Below, one piece after another: positions 47,350 through 59,454 of a stretch of DNA of 64,000 bases. The notes under the pieces were generated by a model. The model was not told where the DNA came from and did not search any database. It saw only the letters and a list, made by a program, of their open reading frames with translations. Numbering within the stretch: the stretch's first letter is position 1; each line of letters begins with the position of its first letter. The translations under genes and the position numbers were made by a program. This DNA comes from Odontocerum albicorne (taxonomy: Eukaryota; Arthropoda; Insecta; Trichoptera; Odontoceridae). The DNA lies in contig OX463838.1 in assembly GCA_949825065.1 (NCBI GenBank), positions 6,426,251-6,490,250 of the forward strand, in the 5' to 3' direction.

Positions 47350-48045
47350 TTACAATGAAAAAAGGTAAAGTTTAACTTTTAGTTTAACATTTGTTATTTT
47401 AAATTTCTCCATCAACCCAACGCCGGTTGTTAGGAAGCATATGGATTAACCCCTAACCATTATTTCCCCTGGCACACACCCTTCAGAGAGATGCCCACTT
47501 CGAGTTAACAAACAAATGGAGATTAATGAAGTTTCCTCAATTCTTTGACCCCAAACTTGTGATTTCTCGATTAAAGTTTCAACTTGCTCAATTACCAAGA
47601 AGTTGTTTGTAACCGTAAGAAATACCGATACATATTCCAAATATGTTTACATATAAATGCAATACAATCTACACCCAATGTAATCAAATCTGGCTCAAAC
47701 TCAAAGGAAAACAGTTCAATTTTATCAATATGTATTAGTCCGTTGAAAAATATTTTATACAAAACTGTTTGTAAATTAATTAATGTATTTATATGATGTT
47801 GCTCAATATATCAGATTTGGTAAACCAAATGTTTAAAAAAATGTAGCTAAACGATAACATTGTCTTTGTCCCCATTAATCTACCCTTTGGACTAAGAATC
47901 ACTTGAATAGGCCCGGGGGCTGCAATTCATCATGGCACGTGTTGAAAATATAACCGCACCTAAAGAGGTTATAACGCTCACACACGTTTAGCAAGTGTGA
48001 GTATTCACTACCTGTCTGCCACATTTTTATCACGTTATATCTCCT
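47350..48045. other. No recognisable feature
   Basis: Two reading frames of 64 and 70 codons show no domain. Nothing else seen. Confidence 0.45.
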
Positions 48046-48049
48046 TCTC

Positions 48050-49035
48050 TTCTCCCTGGCTTCATCCCAACTCATTGTGTGCGAAGACTGTTAGGGTCAG
48101 CTCTCCTCGTCCTCAGGTTGTATGCTCTTCTGTCCCGGACTACGTCCCCCAGGCCGTGCCTCTGCATCAGGTTATCTTTTTGCACCACCCATGAATTCTT
48201 TGGCATTCCTCTGGTTGTTATTCGAGGAAGATCCATGGAGATTGTCTGGTTCACAATGTGATCGAGTGCTCTGCGTCTAACGTGCCCATACCATCTTAAT
48301 CGCCTCTCTTTCATCTTGCTGTTGATGTCTGTAACACCTAGGCTTTCACGAATGCGTGAGCTTTTTATTTTGTATCTTAGGGACACATCAGCTGACCATC
48401 TTAGCATGCGCATTTCAGCAGTTTCTAGTTGCCTAGAGTAAGAGTTATACATCGTCCAGCATTCGGAGCCATAGAGGAGTGCGGGTCTGACAATCGTTTG
48501 GTATACATTTCCTTTTAACTTTACTGGCATTTTCGGATCACATAGAACTCCCATCATTGATCTAAACTTCATCCATCCCACGCTAATTCTATGTGTTACA
48601 TCTGCTTCACATCCTCCATCGCTATGGATGAGTGACCCAAGATACTTAAAGGAGTCACAATTTGGTAATGTTTCTCCATCCATTTGCATTACGGGAGTGA
48701 CAGCATTTGTGTTCTCAAATGGTAGGTACAGAGATACTCTGTTTTCTTTCTGCTTAGTCTCAATCCATTGTCCTCCAAGATTCTTCTCCACCCTTCCAGA
48801 CTATTTTGCAGGTCTTCATGTTTTTCACTTATTAATACGATATCGTCTGCAAATAGTAGGATTTTTAGGAGACTGTTCATTTCCTGGTTAGTTTAATATT
48901 CCATGACTAAGATGAACAGTAGCGGACTGAGTACCGATCCTTGATGTACCCCCACCTTTACAGGAAATTCTGATGAAGTTCCCGAAGTGCACCTCACTTG
49001 CGTTGTCACGTTATCGTACATGTCCTTTATTTTTT
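48050..49035 (-). pseudogene. RTE-like LINE fragment (RT palm to C-terminus)
   Basis: The minus strand begins near 49030 with a segment translating to KDMYDNVTTQVRCTSGTSSE, then VGVHQGSVLSPLLFILVMEY (motif before the catalytic box), although frames shift. 48860-48700 gives LLFADDIVLISEKHEDLQNS, with the catalytic DD. The 239-codon frame 48791-48072 gives FKYLGSLIHSDGGCEADV, RPALLYGSECWTM, RLRWYGHVRRRA and HGLGDVVRDRRAYNLRTRRAD. It is truncated 5' of the RT palm and frameshifted near 48740-48790 and near 48890. The C-terminus matches the copy at 60.0 kb and the partial one at the window end. Confidence 0.85.
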
Positions 49036-49139
49036 ATCACGTTATATGCATTCTCATTTTATAATTTTTTTTACATACAGTAAACATTTGTGAGAATATC
49101 TTCTAACCAACCAGAAAAATGTTAAAAAGGCTTTAAGTT

Positions 49140-49475
49140 CGTCGTCGTCGTTGCAGCGTCTTGCAGTCGAGGATCTCCTCGCCACTCCAATGGCAATATT
49201 GAATGTCGGGGGATTGAAGCACCTCATTCCCTGTAGAACAAGCTATCACCTGAGTTTTCTGTACATTTATTTCCAGGCCAAACATCTGATACCCTTTTGT
49301 AAAAACATTAATGATCTCGCGAAGGTCTTCCTCTGAACGCGCTACAAGAACGCAATCATCCGCATTTTGCAGCTCCGTGATGTACTCCTATATGTGAGCA
49401 ACTCTTATTTGGGCACGTAATCTACGCAGATTATGTAGTACCCCATCATTCCTGACCTTAAGTTAAAACCAAACA
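49140..49475 (-). pseudogene. Reverse-transcriptase fragment of another LINE
   Basis: The minus strand reads ITELQNADDCVLVARSEEDL, then REIINVFTKGYQMFGLEINV and QKTQVIAC. This is the RT catalytic region in a variant (NADD for YADD) followed by the GL-IN-KT motif. It differs from the adjacent RTE fragment, so it is a separate lineage. It is short and 5' truncated. Confidence 0.75.
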
Positions 49476-49479
49476 AGAA

Positions 49480-49580
49480 TCCTTTTAAAAAAAATCTTGG
49501 ATCCAACGGGACGAACCAGTGACCTCCGAGGTCGAAGACAAAACATATTACTAAGTAAGCCACAGAGATATTACAAGAGT
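49480..49580 (-). mobile_element. SINE head (minus)
   Basis: The minus strand reads ATCTCTGTGGCTTACTTAGT (A-box region) and GGTCACTGGTTCGTCCCG (B-box-like). Partial. Confidence 0.55.
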
Positions 49581-49619
49581 TACAGAGTGTAGCATGTGTA
49601 AAACAATGTATGATATTAA

Positions 49620-49965
49620 TAATTAGGTGAAAATGTGGATTGAAAGAAGACGCAGTCCAAAAAATTAAGAAAAAAGCAGTGAGAAGGTTCGACTACTTAA
49701 AAATAATTAACGATAAAATATTTACAATAATAATCCTATTGACAAGTAGTACGTAAGGTAAACGAAATTAAGGAAGACCTAGAAAAGGTGGCACGACCAA
49801 TTTATTAAATAAAAAAAAGGGAAGAGTGAGAATCCTTTTTATGACAGTATGCATGACGAAAACGTGTCAGGATACAATGAAAGGGATACCTGATCTCTCT
49901 GCTTATCCCAACAGGGGTATAGCGTGCTCTTGATGAGTAACGTAATTTGAATAATTTACTATGCA
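49620..49965 (+). mobile_element. RTE family G C-terminal remnant
   Basis: Aligns with the 9.1-kb copy: GGTGAAAATGTGGATTGAAA, GACGCAGTCCAAAAAATTAA, GACAGTATGCATGACGAAAA. It ends CTGCTTATCCCAACAGGGGT, the SAYP-type terminus. Confidence 0.6.
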
Positions 49966-50309
49966 ACACCTTTCTGGCGTCATTTGAAATATATGGATGA
50001 TGAAATAACATTCCAGCCAGGTCTGTTTACGGCCCGACAGTTCTGTCCTTTCACAATGAAAAAAAAAGAGCTTATTTATTCAAAAACCTGAAGTGTAACA
50101 AAGGATTACAATTAATTAAAAAATACATTATAAATTTTAAAACATTTCTAGCATATTGTCACCATGGTGAAATGGTAAGCTTACTTGATTTCCAACTGAC
50201 CCTCACTAGTTTAATTGACGATTGTTCCTTGACTAGTTTTTAACAAAGGCATTTTTTTCTGGCGGTTAGTGCAGTCTTATTTACTTAATGGAAAGGAAAC
50301 GGAAAATAA

Positions 50310-50882
50310 TTTGTAGTTAAGACGTTAGCACTGTGTAGGTTTAAAATTATTTTAAAATATTTACTAAAATACCAATATTTTTATTTTAATATAACGGTAT
50401 AACCATATCAGTTTAAAGGTTTTAACGTCATTATTAGGAAAGCTCGAGCAATGCTGAATTTTGCCTGGACGGGCACTGATTTTTTGGACTTCTAAGGATA
50501 AAACATTTGGACTTGGACTTCTAAGGATAAAACATTTAGACTTGGGGCAAAGGGAAGAGAGAGGCAGGAGATGACTCCGGCAAATATCGGTGACTTGGGA
50601 ACGTATATGTTATGGTTAGCAAGGATTTCTCCCAACACACTGACTTAGATATTTTCAGGGTCTCTAATCGGTACAATTGATTTCGGTAATTATTGATATG
50701 CAACGATTTTGAATCAGCGGTATAAAATATGTGCTTTTCTTAATAACAATAATTAGACATTTCCGAAGAAACGAGATGATTCGTTGACATAGATTGTGTT
50801 CACAAAGCATTGTTTTTATAGATATTTCCTTCTTTTCTTAATGAAATTACAGCAATCAGCACATATACGTACAACTTTTTCT
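50310..50882 (-). pseudogene. Diverged family A Penelope-like element
   Basis: Aligns with 46690-47175 throughout. It has a decayed pLTR arm (50395-50450, AACGGTATAACCATATCAGT) and a broken GIY-YIG remnant in which words such as CTCTAATCGGTACAATTGAT and GCAATCAGCACAT remain recognisable. Minus-strand translation has several stops. ACTTCTAAGGATAAAACATTT is duplicated at 50492-50540. Confidence 0.65.
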
Positions 50883-51369
50883 AAGAACATCATTTCTGTT
50901 TTTTTCTATAAATAAAGAAATCGATTGATTCAAGTTATTGTAAAAATTTGACGTTATGTTACTTGGAAAATATTTCGTATGCTTGTATGTTATATTTTTA
51001 TGAATACGTTATAAAGGTATGCCATGCCTATAAATTAAGCAAAACTCCCACTACTTCCAGCCAGGGACTGAGGATTCAATTCACGTAGAAATCCACATTT
51101 AAAAAAAAGGCTCCAGGCTAGTTTTCATTCCAGATCTTTTTAACACTTGCCACCCCTGTGATGGATAGCGAATGGCCAGGACTCATATTTAATTTGATTA
51201 TTTGACGTTTTAATACATAATAAAATTATTTTTATAGCTAATTACAAAAAATAACCTAGCAGATTTTGCATAATTTTAATTTAAAACATACATTTTTCAC
51301 TGTACTCTTAACGTTCAGCACCGTGGCTGAGGGATTTTTTTTAGCACAGTAAGGCAAGGGGTAACAATC

Positions 51370-51448
51370 TTTTTGTAAGTTGGAAGAAATTGTCACATAG
51401 AAATAAGCCCGCCAGGTTATAGTGAACAACGAAAGTGCTATTCGATAC
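51370..51448 (+). mobile_element. SINE/LINE shared tail fragment
   Basis: GTTGGAAGAAATTGTCACAT, then AGAAATAAGCCCGCCAGGTT, matches the tails at 19.8 and 46.3 kb. Confidence 0.6.
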
Positions 51449-51534
51449 AAAGCAGCCCACATTCCGAATTTTTACCTTTATAAAAATGAATTTCACCACT
51501 TGATGCGTCGAATTTGTCGGTGCCAGTCCGTGAA

Positions 51535-51640
51535 TAATTAAGTTTGGTTTCATCTCGCATGATGATGAATCTTGAAACCGGTAGAGTCATACAGTTAATA
51601 TAAGTGGCAAAACCATTATTTAAGTCAATTAATTACATAT
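51535..51640 (+). mobile_element. Family A pLTR remnant
   Basis: CATGATGATGAATCTTGAAA, then CCGGTAGAGTCATACAGTTA, is a decayed hammerhead region followed by pLTR sequence (AAGTGGCAAAACCATTATTT). It may be the partner arm of the 50.3-kb copy. Confidence 0.6.
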
Positions 51641-51644
51641 AAGA

Positions 51645-52438
51645 TTATAACTAAAGCTATCTTCTTCGTAATTGTTTATTTATCTTGCGTAAAACTCATT
51701 ATTTATAAGAAACAAAAATAATGAAATTAATTCGTATATTATGTTCTTAAAATATTCAAGTAAAATATGAAAATCTTTCATGAATAATTATTTTGCAAAA
51801 CTAAGTGCTTTTTGAATACCTGTCGTAGATTTTTTCTCTAAGTAAATTATTCTAGTTCGCCTTAAAATACAAAGAAAACTATCCATTTCAGGATTTTTTT
51901 TTATATTTTAGAACACGATAAAAAAACTTGTACCGTTCAAAAGTCATCTTTTAGAGTGAAGCTTTGGTGATGTGGAGGTTGACCCAAAACTTTCATACTG
52001 AATTTAATGACGATGTATATTATCATTTTTTTTTATTTTCAAGAATCAATTTTCATCTCAGATTTCATGAATCACGCTAAATTCAACCAAATACTAAAAA
52101 GATTAACAAATATATTTTAAAACTGCTAACCTTATTAAATCGCTGTTAACTTATACAATACATCACTTTCCATTCCTGAAAATATGTGACATTTTCCATG
52201 CGCTCTAAAATTATCTACGAACTAACAAATAATGTTTTCTGATTCTTAATATTCATATTTTTTTCCTCTTTGCTGTCCCTTTAATCTATTAACCATTGGT
52301 GATATACTATAGTTTTTTTTATAAGTTTTTTGTAAGTTTATTTACATTTATATACTTTTTCCGTTTATTTCGAGTACTCAAATTGTGAATATAGATACAA
52401 ATGTTTTTAAAAGTTTTCTTATTGTTTGAAAGTATCAT
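51645..52438. other. No recognisable feature
   Basis: AT-rich spacer. No coding signature, terminal repeat or tandem unit seen. Confidence 0.5.
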
Positions 52439-52439
52439 A

Positions 52440-52942
52440 GATTAGCGCTACGCTCAAACAAAGATTGTCTATTGGCCTTTCTAGTTCACCGCGTCTCTTT
52501 TTTTACATCGTCCTTTATTGTCCATGCAGTGAGACTCTGGCATCAGTTACAAACCAATATCTCGTACAAGACTCGCTCCGTCCTTGGCATGCTTTAAGAA
52601 GCGACTGAAAAAACTTTTAATTTCTAGTCAGTAATACAACGTGTTTCAATCCTGATTTTTATTTTCCTTTCCTCTCCACCATCCCTTCCTTTTCTTTTGA
52701 TTTATGATATCTCACTTTATATGAAAAAAATGTTCGGGTGATTGTCCGTCTTTGTGGGGTTCGTGGGTATATGCTCACGTATGTGTTTATGGATTTCATG
52801 GGGATGGATAGTCATTTGAATTATTTGTGTGACCACGTAACTTGCTTCATTTACTTTTGTCTGTTTGGTTGAAAAACATTGCCGTCTGACAATAAGGCCG
52901 CTAGATTGTTTTTGCAATAAACGTGTTAAATAAATAAAAGTA
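52440..52942 (+). pseudogene. CR1/jockey-like LINE 3' end, copy 2
   Basis: Homologous to 45885-46372. Here the Trp codon is intact (HAVRLWHQLQTN), but a five-base insertion breaks the frame. The 3' UTR and tail AACATTGCCGTCTGACAATA, AGGCCGCTAGATTG, AAATAAATAAAA are conserved. The poly-A-like tail is intact. Confidence 0.8.
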
Positions 52943-52949
52943 ATCGCTT

Positions 52950-54245
52950 CTTCGCTCTAAATACACCAATTTTTAACATTATAAACTGTGATTTGAAAAA
53001 TGAAAAAATATCTGATTTGCTCATTTTATCGATTTGGTGTACTCAATAGAATTATTTGAACAGCTTCTGATATATCTACACTTATATGGTTTCCAATAAA
53101 TATATGTGAAACAATATTTTGCACCAATCTATACTTCTTTAAATAGAGTATAGGAGCATGAACTATAAAAATTTCGAGTATCTGTATAACTTTCTTGATA
53201 AAGTTTAACTATAATACTCACCTTGTACGTGACAAGCTTGTAAAAGTAAAATAATACAGTTTGCCATGCAATATGACAGAAGATATTCTATACGTGCGAC
53301 GCATGGGAATTTATCAAAAATTGTATTTTTATTTGTCAAATTGAAACACATTATGTTCCACAAAACTTCATCTTCAGAAAATATTTACAGATACAAATAA
53401 AAAAATATTACATTGAACGTAACAGATTTTTATGTACAGTTTGTATCTCAGTTTAAACTTTGGAAAAAAATGCGTTGGAATTTTTTCATACGGTTTTTTT
53501 AATGGGCTTAAACACGTTCAATGCTAACAACGCGCCTAGTGGTGCTAACAACGCGCCTGATGCGTTTTCGTATGCAGAGTTCGTGTTCAATGTTTCAGTT
53601 CAATGTTGTATATTTCATAGTAATAATTAAAAGTGTGAATATTATTTAAAAACTATATCTTTCAATGTTCCTTTGAAATCTTTTGATATTGTAACTCCTA
53701 CGTTGTCAATTAACGTACCACTAGTAAATCCATTTTTGTGATATTTTTTGTATTTTTTCAGTTTATTTAAATAGGTTATCACACGTAAATTGCACGTAAT
53801 TTTACATTTTTTTTTAATTTTTAGCCACACGTGAATAACCTTAATAATTGGATCGCATTGAATGTGTTAAAGCGAATTTTGTCAAAAAATTGTATATTTT
53901 CTTTAATTTAATTTATTTACTGAAAAAAAATTCTGGTTTGATTCAATTATTTATGTAATTTTTTTCATGGATAATAATATCATGGATTTTTTTTAACTTT
54001 CTGATGTCGCAAAAACACAAATTTAAGTTATATAACATTATATAACAAAACAATGATTTATCGAGTCAACAAATGCTGGTATGAGCCACCCTTGCGTCTG
54101 AAAGAGCGGGTGAATAATTGCATATTCGGAAATGCTCTGAAACGTAACAATAATAATATTTTGTGATTTCTTATTCAGGATCCTTAATGTTTTTATTTCT
54201 TTAAGTATTTTTATATTTATTTTTCTCGTAACATTTATGAATGCG
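52950..54245. other. No recognisable feature
   Basis: AT-rich. GTGCTAACAACGCGCCT is duplicated at 53524-53562. No other structure seen. Confidence 0.5.
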
Positions 54246-54249
54246 ATGA

Positions 54250-55140
54250 ATTTGTTTGAATTTCAGCGCTGGCTTTTTTTTTATCCACTTTGCACGGATT
54301 TCTCCTGTTACACAAAGAGGGTCTGCTTCTAGCGTTAGCTTATTTGTTAGGAATAATATCAGCCAATATTCTTCTCATACTGCTAGACGGTACCGAGAAT
54401 ATATCAACAGTGTCATTCAGTTGGTTCAATATCTCTATACCACGCGTGACTGAGTGTTTAGCCATGATATTCGTCCTGCAAGTTGGTATGTAGAACAGAG
54501 GGTGATTCTTTGCACGACTATATTTATTTGGTACATATAAATTTAGTGCTTCTAGAATCGCGGGACAGTTAAAGCAACCTTGGAAAACCTTTATTAGGAA
54601 TATCACAATGGATTCTTGCCTACTTGTTTCGAGGCTTCTATAGTTACACACCGTGAGAAGTTCGGCATGGTGAGCATATTTTTGGTAATCGCCCTTTGTT
54701 CTGTACCATAGATATCTGAGGATTTTTTTTTGTATTTGTTCTATATTTATTTTATATTTGAGCTGATGAGGAACCCGAACCGTAGATGCATATTCTAATT
54801 TGGTTTTATAAGATAATTATATACATTTCGGAGGATATCGGTGCTGTTGAATTCTCTTGATATTCTCATTATAAAACCTAGTAGTTTGTAACAGTCAGAT
54901 ATCAAACGTGGACTTGGTTAACGAACGTTAGTCCGACATCAAAGGTTACGCCCAAATATTTGAATTCAGAAACCCTGTATAGTATATTGGTGGTGGATTG
55001 GTGAAAACGATAGACTATAAGATACACAGACACATTTATTAATGTTGAACAGAATATGATTTTGCTCACTCCAGGAGACTAGGGAGTAAAGGTCCTGTTG
55101 TAACTGTGCACAGTCGTGAGGTGAATTAAACTGTTTCACT
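54250..55140 (-). pseudogene. CR1/jockey-like LINE RT thumb to C-terminus
   Basis: The minus strand from about 55110 gives SWSEQNHILFNINKC (motif after the catalytic box), then FKYLGVTFDVGLTFV. The frame 54651-54340 gives ESIVIFLIKVFQGCFNCPAI, RAKNHPLFYIPTCRTNI and RGIEILNQLNDTVDIF. This is the same C-terminal domain as at 17.2 kb. Multiple stops. Overlapping plus-strand frames are shadows. Confidence 0.75.
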
Positions 55141-55469
55141 CTGCAAAGTCATAAACTCTGTATTTATGTAATTAATATTTTTATTTTGTATGCGTTTTTC
55201 TTCCAATGTGTATCTCTGGTTTTTTCTTTCAATGCGTTACTAATTGATGTGTTTCAAAATTGCCAGATGCAACCGGGAAAAATAAAATCACATAAAGCGA
55301 AAAGAGCACCAAACACCAAGTCGCAAAATGCCACCTGAAAGAATTAACCCACGTTTCCGGGAAACCGCGGGGATGTGGATTCAAGATTCGATTTTTAAGC
55401 CACCATAATGTGCCAAAAATGGAGGGACAATCATACTCGTACACAAATAATTGCCTTATTAATTAATGC

Positions 55470-55830
55470 TAGTTGCAATCCGTGAAATATTAACGGAAGT
55501 AAAACAAATTCTACATTTATAAAAAAACATATTCATAAATATAGAATTTGTTTATAGATATAATTTATACATCGTCCCCTTTTACACCGGTTCAAAAATT
55601 GTTAGCTAGGTATTTAAAATTCGTTCAGTTATCACGGACACACCGAGATTCAAATTTCGAATTACTTTTGGAGATAATCCAAGTATTCCTCTCTCGCTCT
55701 CTTGTATTCAAAATTCAATTCTCGTATTCTTTCTTCGACGACAACCATCGTATGGGTTTCGGACTATTTATACTACTATATGATGTGTGTATGCGCCATT
55801 GTTTTGCAGGTGTGCATATTATTTGAATGA
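55470..55830 (+). repeat. Family C repeat, third copy
   Basis: Homologous to 42105-42600. Here the short palindrome region runs continuously into the body, whereas the 42.2-kb copy has about 80 bases of extra sequence between them. No coding content. Confidence 0.75.
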
Positions 55831-55839
55831 GTGTCTGTG

Positions 55840-56930
55840 TGTTTTTGTGTGCCGTTTTTTTTTAAACGTGAAGATTTGTATTGAAAAATACGAGTAGATT
55901 GGTGTTGTTGAGTTATTTTCTTTTCGTATGGATAATGATCGTATAAGACGAACTCAGAACATTTTGATAGCATTGAATTTACCTTGTTTTTTACATAAAT
56001 CCTGTTAAACCTAATTGAATGTATATTTTTTTCTTGCAACCAATAATCGAGATTATTTTTATAAGTGAAATATTTGTATTATATTACATTACACTTTTAC
56101 TATATACAGTAGAATATTACGGGTGTATTACTATGTGGCAGTCTGTTCCCAACTAAAATGATCTTAAATGAGGTTAACAATGTAAGCTAGACTGAAACGT
56201 TTTGCTGAAACAATCGGAAATCAACGGAAATTGAACATGCAAATCCTGGGTTGGTGTATTTCAAACTAGGCTATGAAAAACATCTATTGATTGACTTAGA
56301 TATTTCCACAAGTCTTATTTTTATGATTTATATCGTTTGAGACATTTTGAATTAAGTAGTCGACTGATATGAACATTTTATTTCAATCATATTATTTTTT
56401 AGATTTCAAAAACTTTCTTCTATGTGTAATATATCGTACTAAGTTATCAACATTATATCGAAAGGGGATTTTACGCTCGATTATCCTTCAATTTCAGTCT
56501 TATTTTGGTCCTTTGAAGATTCTATCTGTAAGATGAGACGATAACATATAGCGCAAAGTGGGGATAAAAGAACAAACCTTTTCGACAGCTTGGATGGTTC
56601 ACATCGCTTTAACGTCAACACGAAGGGAAGGAAGAATTTTAATATGAACCCCACTTTGATGAATCGGCACTGAAAATAGAGCTTTTCATAACAAAAATAA
56701 AATGTGTCATAAAGGATGTCCTATTTACTTTTCCCTAACGGATTTATTTTCTAATCGATGATAATAACATTTAAAACGCAGTTTCATATAAGCTTTAACG
56801 TACTTTTTTATAATTTGTATTTACAGACGTAACAAACGCTATCCATGGCCTGATTGGAGGTTTTTCGATTCGATTTCCGATAGTATCAAAAAAGATATCT
56901 CTTGCGGCACTGACCAAAAATTAAATATAT
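55840..56930. other. No recognisable feature
   Basis: AT-rich DNA. An 87-codon minus-strand frame starts in family C and has no domain. Confidence 0.5.
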
Positions 56931-57043
56931 TTATTTCTTAAATCTTCGAAAAGACTTTAATTTAAATTTGTGGTGCCATGTTTTATGTAAAAAAAAACAC
57001 TTATTTTATATTTTTGTGTTCACCACTGATTTATTTAGAGTTT

Positions 57044-57082
57044 ATTACCGGTTTCGAAGACCTCCGTCTTCATCGTCAGGTG
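57044..57082 (-). ncRNA. Hammerhead-ribozyme-like motif (family B, left arm)
   Basis: Minus strand: CAC, CTGACGA, T, GAAGAC-GGAG-GTCTTC (six perfect helix II pairs), GAAA, CCGG, TA. The core is complete. Helix I is short. Confidence 0.6.
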
Positions 57083-57489
57083 GAGAAAAACTAAATTGGT
57101 TACAATATATTTCATCTGCAAGTGTAAATAGTATAAGATGAATGAGGTTGGCGGAGAGAAGTGGGGAAAGTTGTGATTCAATTGTAAATGGCGCTGGGAA
57201 ACTTTTTTTAATGAATCTTACGGGCAAACCTGAGTATGGATATCAAAGGGGATGGATTTTAAATGGGAAACGTATTAAGTAGAAGGCTTTTATTAAAATT
57301 GGTTAGATTGTATAAAATTAAGTCTAAATATTATATCCAGACCCTGGTCAGCCCGTAAGATTCATTTTTTTTTTCCGCCCCATTTACCATTGAATCACAA
57401 CTCTCCCCACATATCTTCCCCTACCTCATTCCTCTTACACTATTTACACTTGTAGAGGAAATATATTGTAAGCAATTAAGTTTATCTTC

Positions 57490-57527
57490 ACCTGACAATG
57501 AAGACGGAGATCTTCGAAAGCGGTAGT
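57490..57527 (+). ncRNA. Degenerate hammerhead-like motif (family B, right arm)
   Basis: Plus strand: CTGACAA instead of CTGANGA (the catalytic G8 is lost), helix II GAAGAC...ATCTTC with one mismatch, and GCGG instead of CCGG. Probably inactive. Confidence 0.45.
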
Positions 57528-57639
57528 AAACTCAAAATAAACCAGTGGTGAACACAAAAATATAAAATAACTGTTTTATTTATTTATTGTATTTCTTTTT
57601 ACACAAATATATCTGGTATGTGTGTGAAAGAAAATAATA

Positions 57640-58029
57640 TTTTCCATTTCATGGTACCTTGTAACATATGTACTCAACGATTTTTCCATTTTATCGTACC
57701 TTGTAACATATGTACTCAACGATTTTTCCATTTCATAGTACCTTGTAACATATGTACTCAAAGATTTTTCCATTTCATGGTACCTTGTAACATCTGTACT
57801 CAACGATTTTTCCATTTCATGGAACCGTGTAACATACTATATGTACTCAACGATTTTTCCATTTCATGTTACCTTGTAACATATGTACTCAACGATTTTT
57901 CCATTTCATAAAACCTTGTATCATATGTACTCAACGATTTTTCCATTTCATGGTACCTTGTAACATATGTACTCAACGATTTTTCCATTTCATAGTACCT
58001 TGCAACATATGTACTCAACGATTTTTCGC
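57640..58029. repeat. 42-bp tandem array, nine units
   Basis: Units read ACATATGTACTCAACGATTT, TTCCATTTCATGGTACCTTG, TA. Unit length is 14 codons, so frames stay open on both strands (peptides such as MEKSLSTYVTRYHE repeated). One five-base insertion near 57836 breaks the frames. No promoter or gene context supports a protein. Confidence 0.95.
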
Positions 58030-58039
58030 ATACAAATTG

Positions 58040-58980
58040 CACTATTCTTTTGGAATATTTCACTATATGCTGGCTATAAATAAGTAAATGAAGTAACTAA
58101 TTAATACTTTATAAGGTTTTGTTTACTTATAGATAGATACATAAAGGTAAAACTACACGTATACAATCACAATAGCAACAATAATTAACTATGATATTTG
58201 CAAATATAAAGAAACCTGTATAATTATAATCTTCCGTCGAACAAAATTCATTCTTAAATTATCTAATTATGGATATTATGAGAATGAATTTAATTTTAAA
58301 GTATTTAGACAAATATTTACTTTTATGTTAATATAATTTATAAGCTTATGATTAAATGTACAATAAGGTTTAAATATTCACCTTTAATCCGTCTTATCGT
58401 CAGCTTTACATTTTATTAAATTTCCCAACAAAATAAACCTAAATGGATCCTTAAATTTTATAGTGATGGGAGAGATAAATAACTTAAATATTCACTATAA
58501 CTGCCACAGCAACATATATACCTACGAATATTCTCCAAGTAGACACAATATTATCTCCAAGGGACGTTTTAATACCAATAATAAGCCAGATAATCCAACA
58601 GAACGCGATATTTAATCCACTGAATTAAAAGACATCCTCGATAAAATCTTAATACACAGCAATGCTGAATCGTGAAATTTTTATAGCCACAAGATAAGAC
58701 AATTTTTGCAGAAATTTCATTTTATTTAATACTCGGATAAAAAAATCATTTGAAAAGTCATTGTTTTTTCGAAAAAAAGTGTGAAAATATTAGAAACTTT
58801 AAGTATTATTTACACAATGAACATAATTAATTAAATACTTAAGCTGTTATCTTTCCAAGTGAAGTAACGTGTTTGCAATTAAACTTTTCATTGTACAAAG
58901 AAATACTTGTTTTTTTTCTTTTATTTGTGATGCTTATTTAATAAATGTAGGAGATTAAAGTGTCCTCAATAAATCACAGC
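58040..58980. other. No recognisable feature
   Basis: AT-rich DNA with no coding signature or repeat structure seen. Confidence 0.5.
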
Positions 58981-58984
58981 AATA

Positions 58985-59450
58985 TTTACTAATAACGATA
59001 GTTGTTGTTGGGCCTCGTTGTCGAGAATACCCTCGCCACTCCAACGTCAATCTTGAACCGTTCTTTCACGTCGATCATGTGATCTTCTGTGAGAAAACAT
59101 CCCGATCCTAGATGCGCATTCCCTCTCGCAAATAGTTGCGTATGGGTTTGCTCGCTCTGTTGGAAAGTGAAGCCGTGCCACGGAGTTTGTTTTAAGTGAG
59201 TGAGCCACTGCACACCAGCAAACTCACCGGCCACACCGCTGCACTGAATCCGATGGCACACCGAGGTGAGAAGATCGGAGCACGTTGGGTGCCATTATGG
59301 ATAGGGATGGGGCAAAAATAAAATGAACAAGTGGAGGATTGAAGGTGGGGATAAATTTACAGGGAGGGGAAGGAAATTAGGAAAGGAATCCCTCCTCCTT
59401 TATCCGGGCTTGGGACCGGCTTCGTCATTTGATAAAGGACATTCATCTAG
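58985..59450. repeat. Unclassified GC-richer repeat
   Basis: Distinctly less AT-rich than its surroundings. CCTCGCCACTCCAACGTCAA at 59030 resembles words at 49.18 and 60.51 kb. The 90-codon minus-strand frame (59261-58989) has no domain I can name. The right part (GGGATAAATTTACAGGGAGG, CTTTATCCGGGCTTGGGACC) looks like an element 3' end. It directly precedes an RTE family G remnant. Confidence 0.45.
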
Positions 59451-59454
59451 TATG

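Larger units (their letters stand above)
56935..57590. mobile_element. Family B Penelope-like element (inverted pLTRs, about 300-bp filler)
   Basis: Inverted arms (57000-57170 and 57405-57575) carry hammerhead-like cores and the outer ACACAAAAATATAAAATAA segment. Between them is non-coding sequence with further inverted words (GGCAAACCTGAGTATGG region, GCCCGTAAGATTCAT). The left flank TCTTCGAAAAGACTTTAATT matches the flank of the 34.4-kb copy. Confidence 0.82.

Noticed and set aside
57640..58029. CRISPR array
   Set aside because: Units are contiguous 42-bp repeats with no unique spacers, in an animal nuclear genome; a minisatellite.
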